Shown here: in pieces, positions 44,407-51,317 of the stretch
Numbering within the stretch: the first letter of the stretch is position 1
How the letters are laid out: each line of letters opens with the position of its first letter
NCBI GenBank assembly: GCA_964611895.1
Contig: CAZTDN010000013.1
Coordinates: 16,583 to 80,582, forward strand
Direction: 5' to 3'
DNA from: JAIEOG01 sp964611895
GTDB taxonomy: Bacteria; Bdellovibrionota; FAC87; UBA2466
Length of the DNA stretch: 64,000 nt
Made by a program: the position numbers and the translations under genes
The notes under the pieces: model-generated
What the model saw: the letters and a program-made list of their open reading frames with translations, nothing else
What the model was told of the DNA's origin: nothing
The model's database searches: none

Positions 44407-45757
44407 CGCAAAAATTTTTAGAGAATATGACATTCGCGGAGTTGCGGACACCGACTTCAGCAATGACCGCATGGATCCGCTGGGCCGCGCGATTGGCACC
44501 TACCTTTCTCAGAAGGGCGGCGCTCAAACCATTACCGTCGGGTACGATTGTCGAGTTTCTTCCGAGCGGATTGTGGAGTGCCTGGTGCGCAGCCTGGCTC
44601 AGTCGGGCCTCAAAGTAACGAATATCGGATTAGTTCCCACACCACTGCTTTATTTTTCAGTGTTTCATCTTAAGGCTGATGCGGGAATCATGGTCACCGG
44701 AAGCCACAACCCGCCAGAGTACAACGGATTCAAAATCGCCCTGGGCTCCGGAACTCTGCATGGGGACCAGATTCAAGAAATCCGGCGCATTTGGGAGTCG
44801 AAGGTTTTTTTCCAAGGCGCGGGTAGTGTTCACTCTACTTCGATCACGGAGGCTTACTACGATAGAATTCTTGCGGACATCAAACACCCGCTCGGCATCA
44901 AAGTCGTCTGTGATAGTGGAAACGGTATGGGCGGCATGGTGGCTCCTGAGCTTTTCCGCCGCCTCGGCTGTGAAGTCATCGAGCTTTTTTCTGAGCCTGA
45001 TGGAACTTTTCCTAATCACCATCCCGACCCCACAGTTGCGGAAAACCTCCAAGACTGTATTCGGGAAGTACAACGAACAGGTGCCCACGTTGGCGTTGGG
45101 TTTGACGGAGATGCCGATCGCATTGGTGCAGTGGATCCGACCGGACGGATCTTGTTTGGCGATGAGCTACTAGCGCTCTATTCGCGCCAGGTGCTCAAAG
45201 CAAACCCAGGGGCTACGATTATTTCCGACGTTAAAGCCTCACACCGGCTTTTCGACGATATTAGCCGGCACGGCGGCAAACCCTTGCTTTGGAAGACCGG
45301 GCACAGTCTGATAAAAGCCAAAATGAAAGAAACCCACTCTTTATTAGCGGGAGAAATGAGTGGCCATGTCTTCTTTAAAGACCGCTACTATGGTTTTGAT
45401 GACGCGATTTATGCTGCTGCACGTCTATTTGAAATCCTAGCCGAGAGCAGAAAGTCACCAGCAGAAATGCTTTCTGACATGCCGCCGTCATTCTCTACCC
45501 CTGAACTGCGAGTGGACTGCTCCGACGAAACAAAGTTCCAAGTAGTAAAAGAAGCCCGCGAGGAGTTTGAAAAAAAGGGCCTCAAAGTGAACGCAATCGA
45601 TGGGGCCCGTATCGACTTTGGAGATGGATGGGGGCTAGTGCGCGCCTCTAACACCCAGCCGGTCCTGGTATATCGGTTCGAGGCTACAACCAAAAAACGC
45701 CTCGCTGAAATCCGCAAAGTAATGGAGGATGTGGTGTTGTCCAAGCTCCACTCCTAG
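44396..45757 (+). CDS. Phosphomannomutase/phosphoglucomutase, 453 aa
   Basis: Alpha-D-phosphohexomutase of the AlgC/ManB type making hexose-1-phosphates for LPS and exopolysaccharide. It has the phosphoserine loop TGSHNPPEYNGFK, the metal loop GFDGDADRIG, the sugar loop GEMSGHVFF and the C-terminal phosphate-binding RASNTQPVL. The start is chosen as GTG at 44396, with AAAGGAAA at a proper distance; an ATG at 44375 is the alternative. Both overlap the SurA-like gene. It may supply sugar for the glycosyltransferases of the window, but there is no direct link. Confidence 0.9.
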   Translation: MAASAKIFREYDIRGVADTDFSNDRMDPLGRAIGTYLSQKGGAQTITVGYDCRVSSERIVECLVRSLAQSGLKVTNIGLVPTPLLYFSVFHLKADAGIMVTGSHNPPEYNGFKIALGSGTLHGDQIQEIRRIWESKVFFQGAGSVHSTSITEAYYDRILADIKHPLGIKVVCDSGNGMGGMVAPELFRRLGCEVIELFSEPDGTFPNHHPDPTVAENLQDCIREVQRTGAHVGVGFDGDADRIGAVDPTGRILFGDELLALYSRQVLKANPGATIISDVKASHRLFDDISRHGGKPLLWKTGHSLIKAKMKETHSLLAGEMSGHVFFKDRYYGFDDAIYAAARLFEILAESRKSPAEMLSDMPPSFSTPELRVDCSDETKFQVVKEAREEFEKKGLKVNAIDGARIDFGDGWGLVRASNTQPVLVYRFEATTKKRLAEIRKVMEDVVLSKLHS

Positions 45758-45776
45758 GAAAGAAGTTTGAAGGTCC

Positions 45777-48590
45777 GTGGCCACTGAAATAACCGTTAGA
45801 GGAGCCCGAGAGCACAACCTCAAAAACATCTCCGTAACCATACCCAGAAATCGCCTCGTGGTTTTCACTGGCTTGAGTGGTTCAGGAAAATCTTCTCTGG
45901 CGTTTGATACGATTTATGCCGAAGGCCAAAGGCGCTACCTCGAATCTTTGTCCGCTTATGCGCGTCAGTTCATGGGCCAAATGCGCAAGCCCGATCTAGA
46001 TTCTATCGAAGGGCTTTCTCCTTCGATTTCTATCGAACAAAAAAACATCAGCCGCAACCCTAGATCAACGGTAGGAACCGTTACAGAGATTTACGACTAT
46101 CTTCGATTGCTTTATGCGAGAGTCGGTTCGCCCCATTGCTTTCAGTGCGGAAGCCCAATTCAAACACAGACGGTTCAGCAGATTGTCGAGCAGGTACAAG
46201 CTCTCCCTCAAGGAACTCGGTTTTCGATTCTCGCGCCTGTGGTGCGAGGGAAAAAAGGGGAATACCAGCGAGAACTCGCCGAGTACCGTGCCAAAGGGTT
46301 TGTACGAGCCAAAATCGACGGAACCGAAGTTAGCTTGGCGGAGCCTATCAAGCTGAGAAAGACGTTTAAGCACGATATTTCTATCTATGTGGACCGCCTT
46401 ATCCTGAAAACGGGAATCGAGTCTCGTTTAGCCGAAGCGCTTGAGACAGCCTCTCAGCTGGCGGACGGATTGGCAGAGATTGAAAACTCAGTAGATGGTT
46501 CGGTTCGGCTTTTTTCAACAAAGTTCGCCTGTCTCAGCTGCGGCTCGAGTTTCGCAGAAATCGAACCTCGTGGTTTTTCTTTTAATAATCCTCAAGGCGC
46601 TTGCCCCGGCTGCAACGGACTGGGAACTTTGCCCGCGTTTGATCCGGATTTAGTAGTTCCCGATCCCTCCCTCACCCTAAGAGAAGGCGCGATTGCCGCG
46701 TGGGCGGATAAAAGCAAGTCGTGGCAAGAAAAGATTCTGGATCCGGTGGCGCGGCAATTTAAGTTCGGCTTGGATACCCCCTGGGAAAAAATTGATGAAG
46801 CTGGACGAAAAGTGATTCTTTACGGGTCGGGGGATCAGGAGGTTTCGTTCGGCGCAGCGGGGCGAACGGGTTTTCACACTTTTAGTCAAAAATTTGAAGG
46901 CGTCATCCCTTCACTGGAAGGCCGTTTGCGACGGGGCACAAACAGGTTCGAAGAAGAAGAGCTGACGGCTTTCTTGAGTCACCGCAACTGCTCTCTATGC
47001 GATGGGGCACGACTAAAGCCAGAGGCCCTGGCAATCACTATCGGCGGCAAGAATATTTCCCAGGTGTCTGAAATGGCCCTGGATGAATGTGGTCAGTTTT
47101 TGAAAAGTGTTACTCTTCCGTCGCACCAAAACCTTATTGCTGAACCCATATTTAAGGAAATTCTTGCGCGTCTCGCTTTTTTGGAAAACGTAGGGCTGTC
47201 CTACCTAACTTTGTCGCGTTCTGCTGCCACTCTTTCCGGCGGCGAAGCGCAGCGGATTCGCCTAGGAACACAAATTGGATCTAGTCTAGTTGGAGTTTTA
47301 TATGTCCTGGATGAGCCCAGCATCGGGTTGCACCAGCGCGATAATGAAAAACTGATTGGGACTTTGTGTGCACTCCGAGATCAAGGGAACTCGGTTATCG
47401 TGGTGGAACACGATCAGGACACGATTGAAGCAGCTGATTTCGTCGTGGACTTGGGGCCCGGCGCCGGAAAACTGGGTGGTGAAATTGTATTTCAAGGCCC
47501 TCCCCACGAGCTCTTAAAGAACGCCTTCAGTTTGACTGGCCAGTATTTGAACGGAGCGGTCACTTTTCCCGTACCCATTGAGCGACGACACGGGCTACCA
47601 GAAAAACGTCTGCTGTTAAAAGGGGCAAACAAGAACAACCTAAAGGGTTTTGATCTCAGCATTCCGCTGGGGCTGTTCGTCTGCGTGACTGGAGTTTCGG
47701 GGTCGGGGAAGAGTACCTTAGTCATTGATACCCTCATGGTGGGGCTGCAAGCGCTGTTGGCGCACCGCGCGCTTCCACCGGGGCTGGCAAAGGGTTTAGA
47801 GGGCATTGAACAGATAGACAAAGTAGTCTACGTCGACCAGAGCCCGATCGGTCGCAGCCCTCGCTCCAATCCAGCCACCTACACCGGCCTGTTTACTGAC
47901 ATCCGTACTCTTTTTGCAGGCCTTCCCGAAAGCCGCGCACGCGGCTATACGCTGAGTCGGTTTTCATTCAATGTTCCAGGCGGTCGTTGCGAAGCGTGTA
48001 CAGGAGATGGGACGCTGAGCGTAACCATGCATTTTTTACCGGATGTTTATGTCGAGTGCGAAGTCTGCCGTGGCTCTCGTTACAATCGCGAAACCTTGGA
48101 AGTCCTGTATAGAGGCAAGAGCATTGCCGACGTCTTGAATATGAGTATTGAGGAGGCGGCGAGTTTTTTTGAGCGCGTTCCAAACCTGCGTTCCAAGTTT
48201 CAAACTTTGCGCGACGTTGGCTTGGGATATGTGCATGTAGGGCAGAGTGCGACTACGTTGTCCGGAGGCGAGGCTCAGAGAATCAAACTTGCCAAAGAGC
48301 TCAACCGGCGTGCTACGGGAAAGACTTTATACATTTTGGATGAGCCTACAACCGGCTTGCATTTTGATGACGTACGTAAGCTTGTTCACATTCTGCAAAC
48401 TTTGGTAGAGCAGGGAAATTCCATTTTAGTCATTGAGCACAACCTGGACGTCATCAAACAAGCAGACTGGGTGATCGACCTCGGCCCTCATGGGGGAGCC
48501 AAAGGCGGCTACGTTCTTTTTGAGGGCACTCCAGAAGGGCTTGCGAACTGCGAGTCGTCCGAGACTGGTAAATACCTGCAGAAAAGATAA
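45777..48590 (+). CDS. uvrA: Excinuclease ABC subunit A (UvrA), 937 aa
   Basis: DNA-damage recognition ATPase of nucleotide-excision repair. Two ABC modules are complete: Walker A GLSGSGKSSLAFDT and GVSGSGKSTLV, signatures SRSAATLSGGEAQRI and SATTLSGGEAQRI. The zinc modules appear as CFQC with a second pair later, CLSC/CPGC, and CEAC/CEVC. Starts at GTG with GAAGG nearby. Length is standard. It lies 19 bases after the phosphohexomutase gene. Confidence 0.97.
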   Translation: MATEITVRGAREHNLKNISVTIPRNRLVVFTGLSGSGKSSLAFDTIYAEGQRRYLESLSAYARQFMGQMRKPDLDSIEGLSPSISIEQKNISRNPRSTVGTVTEIYDYLRLLYARVGSPHCFQCGSPIQTQTVQQIVEQVQALPQGTRFSILAPVVRGKKGEYQRELAEYRAKGFVRAKIDGTEVSLAEPIKLRKTFKHDISIYVDRLILKTGIESRLAEALETASQLADGLAEIENSVDGSVRLFSTKFACLSCGSSFAEIEPRGFSFNNPQGACPGCNGLGTLPAFDPDLVVPDPSLTLREGAIAAWADKSKSWQEKILDPVARQFKFGLDTPWEKIDEAGRKVILYGSGDQEVSFGAAGRTGFHTFSQKFEGVIPSLEGRLRRGTNRFEEEELTAFLSHRNCSLCDGARLKPEALAITIGGKNISQVSEMALDECGQFLKSVTLPSHQNLIAEPIFKEILARLAFLENVGLSYLTLSRSAATLSGGEAQRIRLGTQIGSSLVGVLYVLDEPSIGLHQRDNEKLIGTLCALRDQGNSVIVVEHDQDTIEAADFVVDLGPGAGKLGGEIVFQGPPHELLKNAFSLTGQYLNGAVTFPVPIERRHGLPEKRLLLKGANKNNLKGFDLSIPLGLFVCVTGVSGSGKSTLVIDTLMVGLQALLAHRALPPGLAKGLEGIEQIDKVVYVDQSPIGRSPRSNPATYTGLFTDIRTLFAGLPESRARGYTLSRFSFNVPGGRCEACTGDGTLSVTMHFLPDVYVECEVCRGSRYNRETLEVLYRGKSIADVLNMSIEEAASFFERVPNLRSKFQTLRDVGLGYVHVGQSATTLSGGEAQRIKLAKELNRRATGKTLYILDEPTTGLHFDDVRKLVHILQTLVEQGNSILVIEHNLDVIKQADWVIDLGPHGGAKGGYVLFEGTPEGLANCESSETGKYLQKR

Positions 48591-48737
48591 ACCCCTTTGC
48601 CATCGTATTCCAAGAGAGCGCGTCTTCGGGGTCGACACCCTGGCACGCCACAGGCACTCATTCGCCCTGTTTCCCAATAATTTCAACAAGTGTCTTTGGC
48701 CCAGGCTTTGCTTTTTAGGAGTAGCAAAGAGGGTACT

Positions 48738-49055
48738 ATGAAGCCGTTTCTCGCTCTTCTGGGAGTGCTTTTTTTAAGTTCTGCTGAAGTTTCTTTGGCC
48801 GGTGGACACTCGAGTCTTCTCCCTGCATCCGCTAGGAGCCGAAACGAAGCCCCTGCCTCCACCAAGGAGTTTGGGCTGTACCGGGTTACTGTGGGTAGCA
48901 CCATATACAACGTGATTTTTGGAACAGGGGGAGGCACTCTAATTTCGGGCCCTCACTCTGCTAAGAAGTGCAAAGAACTGCTCCCTGCGAGCGATCGATC
49001 CTATTACTGCGCTGAGTACGTAAGGCTTAAAGTAAAAAAGGTCGCCTCCCGCTAG
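48738..49055 (+). CDS. Small secreted protein of unknown function, 105 aa
   Basis: Not recognised. A signal peptide (MKPFLALLGVLFLSSAEVSLA) is followed by about 84 residues containing two cysteines (KKCKEL and YYCAEY) that might form a disulfide. A central VGSTIYNVIFGTGGG segment suggests a small beta fold. GAGGGT precedes the ATG. The sequence encoding the last five residues and the stop is also half of the hairpin terminating the atp operon from the other strand. Confidence 0.6.
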   Translation: MKPFLALLGVLFLSSAEVSLAGGHSSLLPASARSRNEAPASTKEFGLYRVTVGSTIYNVIFGTGGGTLISGPHSAKKCKELLPASDRSYYCAEYVRLKVKKVASR

Positions 49056-49068
49056 GCGGAAGACGACC
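49034..49068 (-). terminator. Terminator of the atp cluster, overlapping the end of the small secreted-protein gene
   Basis: On the minus strand, 26 bases after the atpE stop, arms GGTCGTCTTCCGCC and GGCGGGAGGCGACC pair almost fully, with two G-U or mismatch positions, followed by TTTTTTACTTT. Canonical intrinsic terminator. The hairpin extends over the last codons and the stop of the convergent gene. Confidence 0.85.
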
Positions 49069-49093
49069 TCTCTAAAAGACTCGGCTCTCTCGA

Positions 49094-49417
49094 TTAAACT
49101 TTCGGAACCAGAGAAAGGGCGATGAGCAGCGAGAATAGCACCAAAGTTTCTACGAAGATCAAGCTCAGGATGAGCTGTGTCTTCATAACAGGTACTGCTT
49201 GTGGATTGCGAGAAGCGCCTTCCATATAGGCCGAAGCGATTTTGCCCTGGCCAAGTGCTCCGCCAAAAGCAGCAAGTGCAATTGCCAAGCCTGCGGCGAT
49301 TGCGACCCATTCGGCTTTGCCACCAGCAGCTGCGGCATGCGCTTCTTCAGCAAATGCAGCGAGCGGCGTTACCAGGCCCAACAATAAAAACCGGCTAGAA
49401 TTAATGAACGACTTCAT
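49094..49417 (-). CDS. atpE: ATP synthase F0 subunit c, 107 aa with signal-peptide-like extension
   Basis: Ring-forming proteolipid of the F0 motor. Two helices are present, with GGALGQGKIAS in the first and the ion-binding carboxylate Glu90 (IFVETLVLF) in the second. About 25 extra N-terminal residues look like a cleavable signal sequence (LLLGLVTPLAAFA), making it longer than the usual 79. Gln57 is 33 residues before Glu90, the spacing of Gln32 and Glu65 in the sodium-binding ring of Ilyobacter tartaricus. Thr91 follows the Glu. The ion is not settled by this. It follows atpB by 30 bases. Confidence 0.95.
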   Translation of the reverse strand: MKSFINSSRFLLLGLVTPLAAFAEEAHAAAAGGKAEWVAIAAGLAIALAAFGGALGQGKIASAYMEGASRNPQAVPVMKTQLILSLIFVETLVLFSLLIALSLVPKV

Positions 49418-49447
49418 ACACGACTCTCCTTCTAATAAGACTTTCTT

Positions 49448-50176
49448 TTAGTGATGCCCATCCGCCTCGTGCTCATGCTCCGTGGCCATCTGGACATAAA
49501 CTGCTGTCAAAATCGCGAAAACAAAGGCCTGGATAGTACAAACCACGACCCCGAAAAGCAATAGCGGCACGGGAAGAAGCCAGGCAAAAAGATTTTGAAA
49601 CGACAGCACCACTGTGTGGTCGACGTGCATGTTGACGAAAAGTCGAATGCCCAAGGAAAGAGGGCGAATAAACTGGGAGACGATTTCTAATAATGCCACC
49701 AAAACACCGGCGGGACCTAAGCCCATGAGAAAGTGTTTTAGATACCCAACGATCCCGTGAGCCTTAATGCCCATCCAGTTGTAGTAGATGAACGTTGCGA
49801 TACCGAGAGCAAAAGTGGTGTTTACGTTCGCAGTGGGTGCCGAACTAAATGGCAAGAGCCCCAAAAAGTTGGAAAAAAAGATAAAAATGAACAGGGTGGC
49901 GATAAAGGGAAAGTACTTCTCCCCTTCTTCTCCCGTGGTTTCCACTACCATTCCACGCAAACCGTCCACGGCAGAATCCATGACGTTTACAAGGGAGACT
50001 TTTGAATCGGGAACAAGCTGAGCCTCAAACCGACGCTTAAGGGCACGATTCGCTAAAAGCGAAAGCACCGTGATAATCCCAAAAACAACCAGTGCTCCGT
50101 TGACGTGCAAAAGCTCTTCGCTGGAAGAGAGAAACGGGATCATTTGAAGCCAAGTAGAGGGACCGTGGTGTTCCAT
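49448..50176 (-). CDS. atpB: ATP synthase F0 subunit a, 242 aa
   Basis: Stator membrane subunit holding the ion half-channels. The essential arginine lies in PLSLGIRLFVNMHVDH. Other helices include FPFIATLFIFIFFSNFLGLLPF and the C-terminal IQAFVFAILTAVYVQM, both highly typical. The His-rich tail (EHEHEADGHH) is unusual but seen in some lineages. It lies downstream of atpZ by 89 bases, with a hairpin between. The catalytic F1 genes and atpF are not present, so the ATP synthase genes are split. Confidence 0.97.
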   Translation of the reverse strand: MEHHGPSTWLQMIPFLSSSEELLHVNGALVVFGIITVLSLLANRALKRRFEAQLVPDSKVSLVNVMDSAVDGLRGMVVETTGEEGEKYFPFIATLFIFIFFSNFLGLLPFSSAPTANVNTTFALGIATFIYYNWMGIKAHGIVGYLKHFLMGLGPAGVLVALLEIVSQFIRPLSLGIRLFVNMHVDHTVVLSFQNLFAWLLPVPLLLFGVVVCTIQAFVFAILTAVYVQMATEHEHEADGHH

Positions 50177-50194
50177 ATGCTCTATAAACGTTGA

Positions 50195-50214
50195 AAAACC
50201 TCCAAAGGAGGCTT
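50195..50214 (-). terminator. Possible attenuator hairpin between atpZ and atpB
   Basis: On the minus strand AAGCCTCC-TTT-GGAGGTTTTTC gives an 8-base stem, one wobble included, and a short U-rich tail. It could end some transcripts after atpZ or shape expression of atpB. The GGAGG is too far from the atpB start to be a normal ribosome-binding site (about 22 bases). Confidence 0.4.
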
Positions 50215-50265
50215 GGCAGAGTGTTTACCTTCAAGAGCCCTGGATTTCAACCTTTCTCAGCCCGC

Positions 50266-50460
50266 TTATTCGGAGGGTCGGTTGGCGTTGTAAATCACCC
50301 ACCATAGGCCGACGGACACCCCCATAACAAAACCCAAAAACATCAGGTAGGGTTCGGTTCCAAAGTGCGTGTCGGCCTTTTTGCCCACCCACGCCCCCAG
50401 AACGCTCAACAAGATCTTTACTAAAACTGCGCTGCTCATCCGAGCATAAAACCGGTACAT
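50266..50460 (-). CDS. atpZ: AtpZ/AtpI-like ATP synthase accessory protein, 64 aa
   Basis: Small two-helix membrane protein of the AtpZ type found in front of atpB and atpE. First helix is about SAVLVKILLSVLGAWVGKKAD, second FLGFVMGVSVGLWWV with a short soluble N-terminus. Family members are linked to ATP synthase assembly or magnesium/calcium handling. The ATG overlaps the stop of the TPR lipoprotein gene (TAATG), so translation is coupled. Confidence 0.8.
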   Translation of the reverse strand: MYRFYARMSSAVLVKILLSVLGAWVGKKADTHFGTEPYLMFLGFVMGVSVGLWWVIYNANRPSE

Positions 50461-51317
50461 TATTTCGCCTTTTTGGAGCGTTTACGAATCTCAGCCATGC
50501 GCAGATCTATCACTTCGGTCGGACTATAACGCCCTCGAATCGCTTCATACACCTGTATTGCCGCCGGAAACCGATCCAGGTGTTCGTAGCATTGCGCGGT
50601 CAAAAACTCGGCTTCCACCGAGTATTCACTCTGGGCATGGTACCTGAGGACTTGTTTGAGCGCTTCGACTGCTATTTCGTACTTCCCTTCCATGTAATAG
50701 GAGTTACCTATCTCAAAGCGACCTCGTGCCACAAAATGGCTTTTGGGATATTTGTCGACCAGAGCCTGGTATTCTTGGCGGGCTTTCTCAAACTCGTTCT
50801 GTCGAAAGTAGGCCTGACCCAACCGAAACTGGAAATAATCCGCCTCCAAGCTATCTGGGCTGGACTGAAGAAGTTTCTGGTACGCTTCGGCTGCTTTTTC
50901 GATTTCGTCCGTTTGATCGAAATAAAGGGCTGCTACCCGTTTCCGGACCTCATACACCGCAACAGGGTCAGTGCTCAGCCTAACGAACTCGTTGTAACTA
51001 AAAAGTGCGCCTTCGACGTCCCTCAAATACGTTTCCTGAATAAAACCGAGTTTATAGAGCGCTTTAACGGAAGTACGGCTTTCTGGGTGCAGGGAGACTG
51101 CACGCCTCAAAACTTCCACCGCGTCGGAATAGGCTCCATTGGCGAGCTTGGAATCGGACTCCTCGACGAGCTGCACCTGTCTTCGTTCTGTACACCCAGC
51201 GCTTAAAACAAGGACTATGCCCAGCAGTCCCCGCCAGAAAAACCCGTAGCTACGCGTTGCCAGACGAACCGGGGTCCTCGGAGCTCGCAGTAGCAGGTAT
51301 CGACTCATCAGTATCAT
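50460..51317 (-). CDS. TPR lipoprotein, 285 aa
   Basis: Probable outer-membrane or periplasmic lipoprotein with tetratricopeptide repeats. A basic N-terminus precedes a hydrophobic stretch ending in a lipobox (VLSAGC). Repeats follow, for example FRLGQAYFRQNEFEKARQEY and FEIGNSYYMEGKYEIAVEAL, giving a layout reminiscent of BamD/YbgF-like proteins. No firm name. The start at 51317 has AAGGA five bases upstream and lies inside gyrA, whose stop is at 51250, so 68 bases overlap. The n-region before the lipobox is unusually long (about 28 residues). It is coupled to atpZ at its end. Confidence 0.75.
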   Translation of the reverse strand: MILMSRYLLLRAPRTPVRLATRSYGFFWRGLLGIVLVLSAGCTERRQVQLVEESDSKLANGAYSDAVEVLRRAVSLHPESRTSVKALYKLGFIQETYLRDVEGALFSYNEFVRLSTDPVAVYEVRKRVAALYFDQTDEIEKAAEAYQKLLQSSPDSLEADYFQFRLGQAYFRQNEFEKARQEYQALVDKYPKSHFVARGRFEIGNSYYMEGKYEIAVEALKQVLRYHAQSEYSVEAEFLTAQCYEHLDRFPAAIQVYEAIRGRYSPTEVIDLRMAEIRKRSKKAK

